Origin: Triplophysa rosa
Lineage: Eukaryota > Chordata > Actinopteri > Cypriniformes > Nemacheilidae
Length of the DNA: 64,000 nucleotides
Direction: 5' to 3'
Assembly: GCF_024868665.1 (NCBI RefSeq)
Contig: NC_079891.1
Span: 19,392,040 to 19,456,039, forward strand
Positions 1-12,268 of the stretch are shown here, one piece after another. Under the pieces are notes generated by a model. That model had not been told where the DNA came from. It was given only the letters and a program-made list of their open reading frames with translations, and searched no databases. Both the position numbers and the translations under genes were made by a program. The first letter of the stretch is position 1. Every line of letters begins with the position of its first letter.

Positions 1-389
1 TCACGACGACCCATCAAAATAAAACACAGGTTAACCTAAACGCTCGAATGAAAAAATACTGTAGTGTTTTATAGTATTTGATAAATTGTGGCATTTTTGT
101 CATAAATTGATCAACTGTAGTATACTTTAATATTTACTATAGTAAAGTTAAAAAAACTATTATCTAGTCATTTTTCTGCAGTTTACTAATAGGCCTATTA
201 AATAGTATAGGCTACTACAGTATTTTTATGTGGACAAATATATTACATTGTATAGTAAAAATAGATGACACAGAACAATAAAAAAATGGGTAAACTAAAA
301 ATTATATGGCCCTAATTGATCCATTAGTATATAACATTAATGTCCTTTTGTTGTTAAACAGTCTGTTTATGTGATGATCTGCATTTGTA

Positions 390-478
390 ATTTTTAAAGA
401 TGATAACAGACTTTTTTGTGATTTTTAAAGATGATAACAGACTTTTTTGTGATTTTTAAAGATGATAACAGACTTTTT
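390..478. repeat. 31-bp tandem repeat, about 2.9 copies
   Basis: A 31-bp unit containing AAAGATGATAACAGACTTTT is repeated head to tail almost without change (390-420, 421-451, 452-478). It gives a short open frame that has no other sign of coding and is treated as non-genic. Confidence 0.9.
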
Positions 479-1874
479 ATACTTGTGCTACCTGTACAAT
501 TGTTTGGCCTCTGCTATAAAACTTTAAACCTCTGTAGCACCAGTGCTATGTGCAAAAAAGTGAATGTACAGCCCTGTATTTCAATTCAGATCGTGGATCA
601 AGATTCTTTGTAATGAAGATTGTGATATGCTTTTTTGGGAAGATCGCCCAGCCCTTTTTGTCGAGTTGGTAGCATCCAATAATTTCCTTTCATCAGAACG
701 CAATCATAAGCAGCCGGAGGTACCCCTGTCCTGAACGCGATCATGAAGGGGCACAAGTTTCCCATTCAATACTCATAAACACCTCGTCTATTCAGGAAAC
801 CCCACGCAGGATCAGCGGAGACTCTCGGTGCGGAGCCAGGCGTGTGTATAAACAAGACATTAGACTGACAGCCTGTCACCGTCTAATTTGTTTCGCCATA
901 GTTTAAAAGAACTGAAAACATTTATAAAAGAACATTTATAAAATAGAAAATGTTTTAACACATAGATTTGGTATTTTGTTCACGGACTGCGTTTAAAATG
1001 TATGAATAATTTGATTACTCATTTCTTTTTTTGTGAAATTACTGATTAAATGACTTGATTGAGACTGTATAAGCCAGTGTTTTTTATTCATTACAACAAC
1101 CCACCAGTGTAATTTGTCCCACCATAGTTTCAAAACGATTAGTATACTAAAAATATTTTCACTCTTCTCTTAATAAATATAACCCCCTGCACCGCCTCTC
1201 CTACTCATACCACCACTGTCACCATAGCGATTTTGTCATTAAGACTTTTCAGAACCACTTTAGCGACTTTTTTGACAAACCTGTGCTTCCATTCAAGATG
1301 AAGTCAGTACTGCTCTGTGAGTTTGTGGTCTTGATTTGCCAGAGTAGGATTGCTTCTCTTGCTAACTACTCTTAAGAAGCAACACATTCAGTTGACCATA
1401 CAGCAACTGACTTGTGAATGATTACAAAAGTACAAAACAGAATTTTAAAGTAAAATATTATCTCCTCATAAATATGCACATATTTGTTACCCAAACGGAG
1501 GCTCTGCGGTGCGTGAGGGAAAGAAATAAGGAAGTAATATTGCCAAAATCAGCACTCAGCTGTCCTTTAATGTATGTGGTTATTTTGTCAGATGATGTCA
1601 CAGTTATAAGTTTTAGCATTCTGATATAATAAGATGAATATCATTAGTTTAAAAATATGTAGTTATTTAGCTAGATCCTGACAGTTTATTTGTTTGTGTA
1701 TATATTTCATGGTTTTTTTTGGTGGGGATAATTGGCCTGTATCAAAATGGAATGGATTTGTGAAACAGAGATATAGCATAAAAATACCTATGTTATGTGT
1801 ATGTTTCTCCCTGTTTGATTTTTCTATAGCTCTGTAACCATCTGTTTGCACGTAAGTTAAACTTTTTAATTTAC
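479..1874. other. AT-rich non-coding stretch
   Basis: Upstream or intronic sequence of the lrch2-like gene. No exon-like frame with splice sites, no terminal repeats and no recognisable transposon proteins were seen. The short open frames here are what AT-rich DNA gives by chance. Confidence 0.5.
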
Positions 1875-1878
1875 TTAA

Positions 1879-2153
1879 AGGAGCAATGTTGAGGTTGCAA
1901 ATTGCAACCAACGGCTCACTCCACTGCTCACCCCTCCCTTTAGAAGGAATACGGTGGCTGACACAGGACTAAGATGTTGTCACGTTTTATATTCTTTGCT
2001 GAAGGAGATAATGTATTTAAAAAGCGCGCTCTTTAGAGCAGGAGCAAATTCTAAAACATAACGCTTCATTATGTAAGGTATTTATACACATCTGATGTCA
2101 TATTATATTGCATTTCTGTCAATGGATCCTCCAAAAACTTACACATTGGACCT
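1879..2153. mobile_element. TTAA-flanked MITE (family related to 13.04 kb copy)
   Basis: The 275-bp element starts AGGAGCAATG and ends CATTGGACCT, which are imperfect inverted ends. It is flanked on both sides by TTAA (1875-1878 and 2154-2157). A diverged copy in the opposite orientation begins at 13044 with AGGTCCAATGTGTAA. It has no coding capacity. TTAA duplications are known for piggyBac and Kolobok transposases; the ends resemble the other AGG-starting elements in this window more than piggyBac ends. Confidence 0.65.
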
Positions 2154-2157
2154 TTAA

Positions 2158-3187
2158 CAGGAACAGTAAATATAGAGTTTATAGAGTTTTAAAACAATTC
2201 TCTAAAGGTTTTAAGTAAAATCGTTGGAATGTGTAACTAATAATAAAAGAAAACTAGTATCACACTCAAAATTACATCTACTGTAAATCTGCTGACAGCT
2301 AACATTTACTTAACTATAGATTCTTGTTTTGCCTAAAGTTTGTTTTTACAAATCTATCTTCCTGTCCTTGGTACAAAATGTTTCTCTTTTTGAAACAGGT
2401 TGTTTGTCGGCACAGTTTTTTCTATGAGTTTAATGTCGTGTGATTGAGTATTTGAGAAACATTCATCCTTGCAAATGAAAATTCAGTGCCAGCACCAGCA
2501 CCCAAGCACCAATAATGATTCATCTTTTACCAATGGAATGAATTTTAAAGAGAAAATACAAAGAATACAGAGCATCAGCAAACACAGTATCATATTTATA
2601 GAACACACAGAGCATGGCCTGCATGTGTGTGTGTTTCAGAAGCAAAAGCTCTACACCTCTCATGAAGACATTAAAGTGGGCTGCTCATAGTCTGTACCAT
2701 CTATCTTGGCTTTAAGTCCCTGCATTAAAAACGCATTGATTTCTCATACAACCGCGAGTGGGTGTGTTTTGTGGGGTGGGGATCTGGCCCCTTCTGCCAA
2801 GCAGCTGTGCCTCGGCGCTAATAGTATTGTTTAGGTATGAAAGAAGGGGATCACAACGAGGAAAGAATAAATGCGTAATATGAAGTGATCATAGGTAATA
2901 GCAAACAATCTGATACCACACGCAATCAAAAGGAAAGACAGTAAAGAGAATCGCTTTCCTCAGTCAGCTCTATTTCATTGGTTTTGTGCCAAAGATAGTA
3001 TGGGGTTCACACACACACGCACTGAAGACTGTGTACTAGAGATGCTAAGCTGATATTAGAAATGTCACTGTCTACAGGGATTCCCATCAATTTAGCCCTC
3101 TATCGTTTCCTCCCTCTGCTCTCTCTCCCTGTCAACAGTCATTTACACACACACATACAGTATATATTCTGTCTCAGTCTTTCATAT
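2158..3187. other. non-coding stretch, nothing specific
   Basis: No gene, exon or clear repeat boundary was recognised. Short CA-rich runs occur near 3010-3030 and 3147-3160. Confidence 0.4.
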
Positions 3188-3720
3188 AGACCCCTTTTGT
3201 GCTGACGTCACGGCACTAGCTGGAGGCAAAACAAAGGGAAACCTGGAGGCGGCCAATTACAAACCAGCACAGATTCGGGAACATAAGCATTTTAAAATAT
3301 CATCTCGTTGTGTTGTTTAGTGCCACAATCGACAGAATAGAGTCTCCAATTTAATATTTTTTCACATACCTGCTGCCATTGCCAAACAAAAACACTGACG
3401 AGTTAAACACAGTAGTTGTAAACTGTACAGTAAACTGTAGTTAAACACAATAAAACAAGCGGACTGAACAGAAACGATAATCAAAAATGCTCTCGTTTCA
3501 CTTCATAACACTTAAAGGCGCAGTTCTTAATTAACAGCGGCCACTAGCATTGTATTAGAGATTTGCCACGAATCGCTCAGTCCAAACACGACAGTGGCCA
3601 CCACAGTACAAAAATATGTCGTTCTCATGTTGACGCAGGGAAGAGATTTTACGGGCATTAGAAAGACTGTAGAAAGAGCTATGACTTACACTGTAAAAAA
3701 ATTTAAGCCTTCACAACAAA
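3188..3720. repeat. MITE-derived segments upstream of hAT relic
   Basis: Two short repeat pieces lie here. One begins TATAGACCCCTTTTGTGC at 3187, and its end resembles that of the foldback element at 48654-48898. The other begins after TTAA at 3512-3515 with AGGCGCAG; it shares the CAGTCCAAACACGACAGTGG block in inverted orientation with 34560-34620. Together they cut off the 5' side of the hAT relic that follows. Boundaries are approximate. Confidence 0.4.
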
Positions 3721-3747
3721 AAAATCTTAGTACTAATTTCCCCTCGC

Positions 3748-5072
3748 GATGACATCGCACATGACATCGAAGAACAATTGTTAGAAAGGATTAACGAGTC
3801 ACCGTGGTATGCACTGCAAGTCGACGAATCGACCGATGTTGACAACAAGGCAATACTACTTGTTTTTGTGCGATATATATTTCAAGACGATGTGCACGAG
3901 GACATATTTTGTGTGCGCTCAATGCCAACTAACACAACTTGGGCAGAAATGTTCAAGTCTTTGAATGACTACATATCAGAGAAACTTGACTGGTCATTTT
4001 GCGTTGGAATATGCACAGACGGAGCTGCGTGTATGACTGGCCGACTGTCCGGCCTCACTACCTGGGTTAAAGAAGTTGCCCCTGAATGTGAACCTACACA
4101 CTGTGTCATACATCGGGAAATGCTGGCTAGCCGTAAAATGTCACCAGAACTACACTCTGTGCTGAATGACGTGGTTAAAATAATTAACCACATCAAAGCA
4201 AATGCCCTCAACTCCCAAATTTTCGAACAGCTTTGCGAAGAAATGGAAGCAGAACACAAACGCCTTCTGTTACACACGGAAGTCAGGTGGCTTTCTAGGG
4301 GGAGATCTTTGGCGAGAGTTTACGAGTTAAGAGAGCAGATACAGATATTTCTTGCAGAAAGAAAGTCACCACTGGCAGCAAACCTTGGTGACGACGAATG
4401 GATAGGTAAACTTGCATACCTGTGTGACATCTTCAACCTGTTGAATGAACTCAATTTGTCCCTTCAGGGGAGAATGACAACTGTCTTTAAGTTGGCAGAT
4501 AAAGTGTCTGCATTCAAAGCTAAATTGCAGCTCTGGGGACAGCGTGTGCCAAGGGGTACATTTGACACGTTTCCAACATTATCTGGACATTTAGGAAAGA
4601 AGAAACCTCAGCCATCTCTCTCCCAGCTGATCTGTAACCACATAGCTTCACTGCCAGTAGAGTTTGAACGTTACTTTCCAAGCTCGAGCGATCCAAGAAT
4701 CGGAAAAGAATGGGTTCGTGATCCTTTTGCAAATATGCCCCACGAATCATCCACGTCGGTTCATGATGAGGACCAGCTCATGAAATTGCAAATGATGGGG
4801 TACTAAAGAACATTTTTAAGACATCCTCCCTTGCAAGCTTCTGGATAAAATTAAAAGCAGAATGTCCAGCGATAGCTGCGAAGGCTCTGAAATGTTTACT
4901 CCCTTTCCCAAGTTCATACCTTTGCGAAGCAGGGTTTTCTGTACTGACAGCAACAAAAACAAAGTTACGAAGCAGGCTGGACATTTGCAACACACTTCGC
5001 GTCTCACTGTCACCCATCTCTCCTCGTTTGGACAGTATTATTGCAGGGAAACAAGCCCAAGGCTCCCATTAA
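3748..5072 (+). pseudogene. hAT transposase pseudogene, frameshifted
   Basis: The long open frame encodes the hAT RNase-H-like catalytic region. It shows LQVDESTDVDNKA (first catalytic Asp region), VGICTDGAACMTG, THCVIHREMLASRKM and LLLHTEVRWLSRG, all characteristic of ZBED5/FAM200/SCAND3-type hAT proteins. The frame stops at 4806. In another frame the C-terminal dimerisation region continues (FWIKLKAECP, YLCEAGFSVLTA) to a stop at 5070-5072. A one-base loss in the A/T-rich run just before 4800 explains the break. N-terminal BED zinc-finger sequence is absent. This is a dead transposase copy rather than a domesticated gene, since it is frameshifted and truncated. Confidence 0.85.
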
Positions 5073-5136
5073 TTGAGTTATGGTGAGTTTGTAAAAGTCT
5101 TTGTTTGTAACGTTATATTTAGAAGTTTTACAAATT

Positions 5137-5512
5137 AATGTAAATTAAATTGACTTTGTAATGTTTTATTAAGTTGTATGAAGTTGGAATGACGGCGAAG
5201 TTCGACGATTTAATGTAAATTAAATTGACTTTGTAATGTTTTTATTTAGTTGTTTGTATGAAGTTGGAATGAGGCGAAGTTTGATTATTTAAACTAAATT
5301 AAATTGACTTTGTAATGTTTTTATTTAGTTGTTGTATGAAGTTGGAATGAGGCGAAGTTTGATTATTTTAATTAAATTAAATTGACTTTGTAATGTTTTT
5401 ATTTAGTTGTTGTATGAAGTTGGAATGAGGCGAAGTTTGACGATTTAAACTAAATTAAATTGACTTTGTGATGTTTTATTTTTATGCAGTTGGCATGAAT
5501 GGAAATTAAATG
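5137..5512. repeat. 77-bp minisatellite, about 5 copies
   Basis: Each unit contains AAATTGACTTTGTAATGTTT followed by GTATGAAGTTGGAATGAGG and GCGAAGTTTGA. The units are head to tail directly downstream of the hAT coding remnant, so the array is the transposon's 3' untranslated part. Confidence 0.9.
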
Positions 5513-5699
5513 TTAAATAAATTAATAATAAATAAGTACGTAATATGTAGTTATTTATTCACAGTAATGAATAATTATTTTCATTGTACTTCCCTCCATC
5601 CCCACCAGCCGGTCTGTGTGAATATTTTTAAAACAAAACCGGTCCGTGGTTTAAAAAAGGTTGGAGACCGCTGCTCTAGACTACATTCGGGGTGTCTGT

Positions 5700-7079
5700 A
5701 TGTTCTTAAAAAGTGTTTAAATGTCTTTAAAATTTTGTTTATATATTTATCTACATCTATATAAATGTATAAGAATTTCATTATGGAATTCACAGTGGTG
5801 TGCAAATTATGTCAAAAGTGAAAGACCTTGTTGCGTGTTTGTGTTGGACTGCTGAATCAGCGTGACCCTGTTTCTGACTCTTATCTGCCAACTAAAGGCT
5901 TGTTCAAAAGGAATGTCTTGGGGGGAGTCAGCACAGTTTAGGTCAGTAGTGGTTGCTGGGCAACACAGGTCAGTCTGTAATAGTTGCCAGGCAACACAGC
6001 TTCAGGTTGGCAACGATTCTTACAAATGTCAAATGTGAACTGTTGTGGTTTCCTTTGCTTACTTTTTATTGGCTGAAAAGTGTCAAGCACCTAGTTGTGA
6101 ATATTTATTGGCAACCATTTTGGATTTAATACTTTAATACGTATATGTGTCTTGTTACACAATTTATCTCTCCAATACTCAAACATATGCTCAATGTATT
6201 TTTGTCGAAGAGGATGTGGATGTGAATTACAGAGGAAGTTAGCAACATGACTTTCCTTCTCCATTCATGTCTGCTTCCATAGCAACACCATGGCAGCTCT
6301 GTTTCTGTTCTGGTGGCTTGCTTGTCCATTTCACGATGAGGGAAAACTAGATTCAGTACATTTTTACAGAGTTCAGCAGATGTTAGGTTGTGTACATATG
6401 TTCCTATTTTTCTGAATATTTTTATAAAACCACATATCTGTGTGAAGTGAATCTTATGCTAAGAGCAAAACATATTTGTTTTGTTACCAAACGTCTACTC
6501 TGTATCTAACTGTGGCTAGCTTGTCTTCTAGGCCTTAAAAACTCGAAATGAATTCCAAGCACTTTCAGGAATGATGGGGGAGGCATAATTGTGGTAGTGT
6601 TATAATATTGTTTATAAGTCTACATTAAACAGATTGTCTAGTCTGTGGGAAGCATACTTCTCTTTTCACTGTTTTCACTTTGCAATGTTGAGATTAAAGA
6701 GCTGCTCACAAAAGAAAGGTCCCCAAAACAAGACTATTACAAAGAAACTATATATCATTAAAATATATTCTTTTGCATCCTTTAAAGAAAGCCCATTGTG
6801 AACAAGAGACAAGCGTGAAAGTATGTTGAAGTATAAAAAACATAGCAATATTAATGATAAGCATCTTTTTACTGTACATTTGTGGACAAAGAAAGACATG
6901 GGTGTTTACACTTTCCAAAGTGGCTCGGTCAATAATTGATTACTGTGTATCGGTGCTAAACTGATTTTTCAATAGAAACCGCTCCTATAGATGAGACTGA
7001 TCAAACGCATTTTCAATAATTTACCATTTAGAAGTAGCGGGGCCTTTACACTTCCCATATGTTTGTACACGCAGTACAG
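5700..7079. other. non-coding stretch, nothing specific
   Basis: The only local structure is a short duplicated motif, TTGCTGGGCAACACAGGTCAG, followed by a near copy at 5951-6000. No exon or transposon protein was seen. Confidence 0.4.
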
Positions 7080-7081
7080 TA

Positions 7082-7257
7082 CACTCTTAAAAAAAGGGTG
7101 CATTAAAAGGTTCTTCAATGCCGTAGAAGAACCTTTTGGTTCCACAAAGAACATTTAACATCTGAAGAAACTGAACTGAATGGTTCTTTGTGGAACCTTC
7201 TATGGTGGTTCTTCTATGGCATCGCTGAAACTTTTAAGCACCTTATTTTTAAGAGTG
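7082..7257. mobile_element. palindromic MITE, TA target site
   Basis: The inverted ends read CACTCTTAAAAAAAGGGTGC and GCACCTTATTTTTAAGAGTG. The interior is also nearly palindromic, with GGTTCTTC and GAAGAACC blocks. TA flanks both ends (7080-7081, 7258-7259), which suggests a Tc1/mariner-mobilised MITE. A partial relative lies near 50652. Confidence 0.85.
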
Positions 7258-7386
7258 TAATATGCATGTAAAATGTAATCAGTGTGTGTCTTTCTTTCTG
7301 TGTGCAATGCATCTTCTAGCTTAAAATTAGCATATTGAACTCATTTGCTGTGTTTAACCAACTTGATCTGTTTTGTTTTTTTACAG

Positions 7387-7531
7387 ACTTGTCAAGAAAT
7401 CGTTTCTGTGAAATCCCTCCAGAAGTTTGTATGTTCGCACCACTGGAGTCATTACACCTCTATCACAACTGCATAAAGGTCATTCCAGAGAGCATTATTA
7501 ACCTACATATGCTCACCTACCTAAACATAAG
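7387..7531 (+). CDS. lrch2: LRCH2-like exon: first LRRs in window
   Basis: An exon of the leucine-rich repeat / calponin-homology (LRCH) gene. The acceptor is TTTTTTTACAG before 7387 and the donor is AAG/GTAATA at 7532. It enters with one codon base carried from the upstream exon and leaves with two. The peptide DLSRNRFCEIPPEVCMFAPL continues to ESLHLYHNCIKVIPESI, two LRR units of the LxxLxLxxNxL type. LRCH proteins are cytoplasmic scaffolds; LRCH1 and LRCH3 are linked to DOCK-family Rac/Cdc42 activators. A specific role for LRCH2 is poorly known. The exon encoding the N-terminus is not in the window. Confidence 0.88.
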
Positions 7532-7726
7532 GTAATACTACAACTACTTTTCTATTTTTGTTTATCTATATATTTTTTAATTTACTCCACTGGCAATCTC
7601 TCTTATGTTACCTTGAGTAGTAAAGACTTTTCACCCTGTGATGAGAGAATCATGTTTTTATATAAAACTGCATTTGTATTGTATCAAGTGCAATAGTTGC
7701 TGATCTAGCTATGGTTGTATACTTCA

Positions 7727-8278
7727 TGTCATGATTCTGCCTCATCATGTCATGTCTTTCTTGGTATTGTGGCAGAGTCATGGCAGAGCCTTGTGTTTTG
7801 TGTGGAGAGAAACATATTGTCGGTGACGACATAATATGCATTCTCTCCAGTCTCGTCTTTGGCCCCGCCCCTCTCGTTCTCTCATTTAGCTTCTCATTTA
7901 GCTTCCCTTCAGTGTTTCATTACCAACACATGCCCATTGTTATCTTCCTTTGTTAGTCTCCCTATATAAGGCCCTCGTGTTTTCTGTCCTGTGCTGATTC
8001 GTTTTGGTTGCTGTGTTTGCCTCGAAGTATATATATACTTACCTTGTGTCTTGATGCCTTGTGTTTCCTAGCCTTGTCCACGTCCTGTGAAGTTTTAGTT
8101 TAGTTTTCCTGATTCCTGGTTTTCCCCCCTTGCCGGAAGTCTTTGTTTTTGTCATTAATATTGTTTAGTTCTGTTTACCCCCTCGTGTGTTTTGGTTTTT
8201 GTTACAAATAAATCGTTGTTTTTGTTAACCCCTTAATTGCTGCCTGCACTTGGGTTCTTCCCTCCCCTGATCGTGACA
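7727..8278 (+). mobile_element. solo LTR, family A
   Basis: A 552-bp unit starts TGTCATG and ends CGTGACA, flanked by a perfect 5-bp duplication CTTCA (7722-7726, 8279-8283). In this orientation it shows a TATA-like box (CTATATAAGG near 7971) and an AATAAA near 8206, giving its promoter and polyadenylation order. Inverted copies lie at 16083-16642 and 55645-56209. No internal retrotransposon sequence is attached, so this is a recombination-derived solo LTR. Confidence 0.85.
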
Positions 8279-8283
8279 CTTCA

Positions 8284-9850
8284 GCTTTTGGGGAATTTAG
8301 GCATTATCCACACTAATATGTGTTAGAAAAAAAGCATCCTTTTGTCTCCCTTTTGGCCGTCTGTACACACTGACAGTACATTTTTGTCAACAAAAAATAA
8401 GCTTTTCCCAGGTTGACAAATCTGAAAACGCAATTTTCCTGCTGCAAATGGAGTCTTTTGAAAGTATTTTTAGTCATGTGACCGATTCAGCTCACGCAAA
8501 TTCCATTTACCGAAGTCGTGCCACTCGACAGCCATGTTTGAAAGGTTTCTGGGCAGCTGTTTCAGTCATAGTAATGCCACAGTCTTTGAAGAGAGACAGG
8601 CATTTCTGAATTTACCTGCAAAAATCACAATTAAATAGCATATTCCCAACCAACAATGAAACCTGATATCAAACGTACCATAACTTTTGTTTAACACCTT
8701 GTTTTGAGGTGTCACACAGGTTGGCAAACGCCTCATGTGCCTCTATGTAGAGCCCCGCCCCACAGAATCATCATTATTTATTGATCGACAATTGGCTCTT
8801 TTTATTGGATGATGGGACTTCCTTCACTAGAGCGGCCATATTGAGCGTTGCGCTGTGGAGTGGTCAAATATTTCATTTTCATTTTATTTTGCCATTATTC
8901 TCATTCTACATTTTCACTCACTTTTTCAACTTATTTCCTTGTGTTATCCCTTCACCTTATTGCCTTTATTTTATTTTTTTACTTTCCTCGACATTGCCAC
9001 AACATTTCAGAGAGGATAGAAAGTAAATAAACGCCTGACAGAATGACGCATGTCAAAGCATCTTACATTTTACTCATGCACAGGGTGCTAGTGGTAGTTT
9101 GTAACCTGTTCACCCTCCTCTTCAGTATATTACAGGCTTCATTCTGTTAGTAAACACATATTTCTGAAAGTGTGAATCAACACATAACGTCACACATTAT
9201 GTTTATCTTGACCTTCTGCCATGTGCAGATAAAGCCAAGTTTTGAGATGAGTTGTAAAGTCAGTCGTGATTCTCTATGATTGTCCTTAAATAACATTAAA
9301 TCTGTTTTCGGGAAAGCATCCATAAAGGCCGTTTTGTGAATCCTTCAGTACAGATTAGGTTTTTTGCTTATGTGTTCAGTGATTGGACTTACTCTGCTTT
9401 TGGAGGCAAGAGGCAGCTGTTTCTCAGAAAAACTGGAGAGTAATCTGACCGGGGTAAAGATTTGCTGTCATAGTGAGATCTTTGGAGACAGTTTGGAGTA
9501 CTGTTGTGGTAGAATGAGGGCTGAGTGAGGCTGGCTAGAAGCATCAATAATAAAAGAACAGTTATGGAACAGAACATGAGCTCTAGAGCTCCAGTGATTT
9601 GTGTCTTGGCTTGCGTTAGTTATATATTTTTTAAAGCTAACAAAAGTTTAGGGAAACATTATAACAAAAATATAATGGTTAAATACAAATAATGGACCAA
9701 CAATAATGACTCATTGCACTGCAGTTTTGTCCAATGAACCCCCTTACATCTAAAACTATAACCTAGTTTAATTGACTTTAGATGCATTGTGATGAATGAT
9801 GATAAATAAGTACTAACATTAAATCGTTTTTTTTGTTTGTTTGTGTTTAG
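8284..9850. other. intron DNA with MITE-like fragments
   Basis: Most of this is featureless. 8290-8560 resembles degenerate short interspersed repeat DNA (a run of CACACTGACAGT, GACAAATCTGAAAACGC). 8720-8870 is GC-richer. No coding exon or terminal repeats could be fixed. Confidence 0.35.
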
Positions 9851-9977
9851 TCGAAATCAGTTGTCTGTTCTCCCAAAGTATCTCTTCAATCTTCCTTTGA
9901 AAGTGCTGGTGGTCAGTAACAACAAACTCCTGTCTGTTCCTGAGGAGATCGGCAAGGCCAAAGACCTGATGGAACTG
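9851..9977 (+). CDS. lrch2: LRCH2-like exon: LRR
   Basis: The acceptor is GTTTGTGTTTAG and the donor is CTG/GTCAGT. One base completes the split codon from the previous exon (Ser), then 42 codons follow and the exon ends on a codon boundary. The peptide SRNQLSVLPKYLFNLPLKVL then VVSNNKLLSVPEEIGKAKDL contains two more LRR units. The VVSNNKL block is conserved in LRCH2/LRCH3-type proteins. Confidence 0.9.
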
Positions 9978-10039
9978 GTCAGTGCATGATTTTTTATGTG
10001 AGATTTACTGTATTTATGTGTATGTGTGTGTGTGTGTGT

Positions 10040-10385
10040 GTTCATGTTTTTATATCCCGGTGGGGACCTAAACCTGAATGCACACCAACACATGGGGACT
10101 CGTGTCACCGTGGGGACCAAAATTGAGGTCCCCATGGGCAAAAAAGCTTATAAATTGTACAGAACAATATTTTTTTTAAATCTAAAAATGCAAAAAGTTT
10201 TCTATGATCTTTAGGTTTAGGGGTTGGGTTAGGGATAGGGGATAGAATATACAGTTTGTACAGTATAAAAAACATTACGGCTATGGACTGTCCCCACGGA
10301 GATAATAAACCAGACATGTGTGCGTGCGTGTGTGTGTGCACGCGTGCGTGTGTGTGTGCACGCGTGCGTACATGTGTGTTTATGT
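10040..10385. repeat. interspersed repeat flanked by TG microsatellites
   Basis: A GT run (10021-10040) is followed by a segment with short inverted GTGGGGACC and GGTCCCCA blocks, a TTAGGTTTAGGGGTTGGG stretch and AGTTTGTACAGTATAAAAAA. It ends in an alternating GTGTGTGCACGCGTGCG tract (10317-10374). The Z-DNA-prone purine/pyrimidine alternation is notable. This is a typical fish interspersed repeat and has no gene. Confidence 0.6.
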
Positions 10386-11262
10386 GTGATGTCAAATAAC
10401 TACATTGTCACTATAGCCTATACATGTGAGTGAAAAGGTGCAATTTCTGCAACTTCACAAGTTAAGAAGATATACATAATGTCTGGAAATAACAAAACAT
10501 TCGCTGTACAGTATACAAACAATGCGTAATTTTTACAATATACACACAATCATTCATAATATACAGTATGTACAGTAATGTTTAGCAGGTTAACATTGAT
10601 ATATTATATTAATTACACTGCCCGTCCCAAAAAAAATCACTCACTCTAATATATTGTTGGACCGCCTTTAGCTTTGATTACGGCATGCATTCGCTGTGGC
10701 ATCGCTTCGAAAAGCTGAATGTCAATTTTTTCCCGTCCAGAATTGCATTCATTTTTCGCCAAGATCTTGTATTGATGACGGGAGAGTCGGACCGCTGCGA
10801 AAAGTCTTCTCCAAAAGATTCTCAATGGGGTCAAGGTGTGGACTCTGTGGTGGCCAATCCATGTGTGAAAATGATGTCTCATGCTACTTGAACCACTCTT
10901 TCACAATTTGAGCCCGATGAATCCTGGCATTATCATCTTGGAATATGCCCGTGCCATCAGGGAAGAAAACCCATTAAAGGTGTCATGAACTGGCCTTGTT
11001 TTTTGTTTTATAGTGTTGTATGAGGTCTACTTATGACATTCGCATGGTTTTTACATTGAAAAACATCAATATCAATAAGTAATAGGTTATTTTCTACCCG
11101 GGTTTTGAGGCCGTCTCGACAAACGCTCTGTTTTAATGGGCGTGCCACATTGAAGACTTGGAAGTAAACGCCCACTGCTATGATTGGATAGCAGTTTGCG
11201 TAGTAAACTTACTTGGAGCCTTCTGTGACTTTGGTTAGACACGTAACGTTAGGTGACACATT

Positions 11263-11927
11263 AGCCCTATTCGCACGGGATTAGTATTATCTGGGGACCT
11301 CGTGTGATTTAGAAATTACCTCCCCGCATCTGTATTTCATGTGGCGCATTCGCACAGGATAAGTGAAGCCTGTGATTTTACTCAAATTTACTGATTTATT
11401 TCCCGGATGTGATGGCAAGGCTTTGCGTATAGTTTGTATACCCTATAGTTGTATGGTGTTTAATGATATATGACCGTACCTGTCAACATTTGAGACCCGT
11501 GATCGCGAACCGGACAGAAGATCAACGCAATCGCGGGTCTAAAATGTTACGAGAGTTTCCATAATAAATAAACAAACGAGAGACTCCCGGCCAAAACAAC
11601 AGTGTTGGCAGGTATGGATATGACCCAGCACCCGAAATAATATCAAAACACTTCAAAACAGCCTCCATTATTCGCAAACGGTGGATAAAACCTTGAAAAA
11701 TTATATATGAGCCCGCCAAATCACAGAGATGCCGATTCGCACGGGACTAATATTATCACAGGACCTCGGTGTTCGTCAAAATATGGTAGGTAATTTGTGG
11801 AGGAATTTTTACTTTACAAATTACAGACATGACCGATTCGCACGGGATTAAGATCACAGACAACCTCTGCAATTATTACAAATGACTAGAGGTCCCCATC
11901 TAATACTAATCCCGTGCGAATAGGGCT
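11263..11927. mobile_element. MITE with 39-bp-class inverted ends
   Basis: The left end reads AGCCCTATTCGCACGGGATT and continues AGTATTATCTGGGGACCTC. The right end is its near-perfect reverse complement, ending AATCCCGTGCGAATAGGGCT. Related GATTCGCACGGG motifs recur inside (11732, 11833), so the element contains internal copies of its own ends. It is nested in the TTAA element. The target duplication is not clear. Confidence 0.75.
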
Positions 11928-11989
11928 TTTATCAGGGCATATCAAGCGATCTCTAACAAAGCAATAGTGATGCATAGTACAAATATGTT

Positions 11990-12268
11990 TTACTCACATA
12001 AGATGGCTGCGCCATTCCTGTCAGATCCAATATTGACTGCACAGCACAGCACTGCAAATCCAGCATCGACCTGGGCCTTGTTCACAAAGGAATCCGCGGT
12101 GAAATGAAGCGAACAAACGCTCAATGTTTTACCCACGTAAACTGGAACGTCTTTAAAAATAAACTTCAACCACGCATTACTAATGTCGGAATCCAAAGGA
12201 AGGTTATGCAGCAACTGTATTCTTTCACAACCAGGCACTTCACAATATTTAGTGATCTTTAACGGCAT
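11990..12268 (-). pseudogene. THAP zinc-finger fragment
   Basis: The open frame starts with the Met before KITKYCEVPGC and contains a C-x4-C pair. A 37-residue spacer leads to VCSLHFTADSF (C-x2-H), which together make the C2CH layout of THAP DNA-binding domains (usual spacing 35-50). NAWLKFIF in the spacer fits the conserved Trp region. The frame ends after AGFA in unrelated sequence, and no downstream transposase is present. It is inferred to be the N-terminal exon of a Kolobok- or P-like transposase. A related piece is at 40271-40420. Confidence 0.7.

Larger units (their letters stand above)
3739..5690 (+). mobile_element. 5'-truncated hAT transposon (ZBED5/FAM200-like)
   Basis: It contains the C-terminal two thirds of a hAT transposase (3748-5072), a minisatellite 3' region, and a right end reading GGTTGGAGACCGCTGCTCTA, the reverse of typical hAT ends of the CAGTGGTTCCCAACC type seen at 51762. 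The left terminus and the BED finger region are missing, replaced by MITE-like DNA. No target duplication can be tested because the left end is lost. Confidence 0.75.

Noticed and set aside
1663..1911. 82-codon minus-strand open frame
   Set aside because: AT-rich, no homology recognised, overlaps the end of a TTAA MITE; chance frame.
3969..4277. Antisense frame inside the hAT transposase
   Set aside because: Shadow of the plus-strand transposase, with no conserved motif.
9857..10395. Histidine/threonine-rich frames near 10 kb
   Set aside because: They translate CA/GT microsatellites; they also overlap the lrch2 exon on the other strand.
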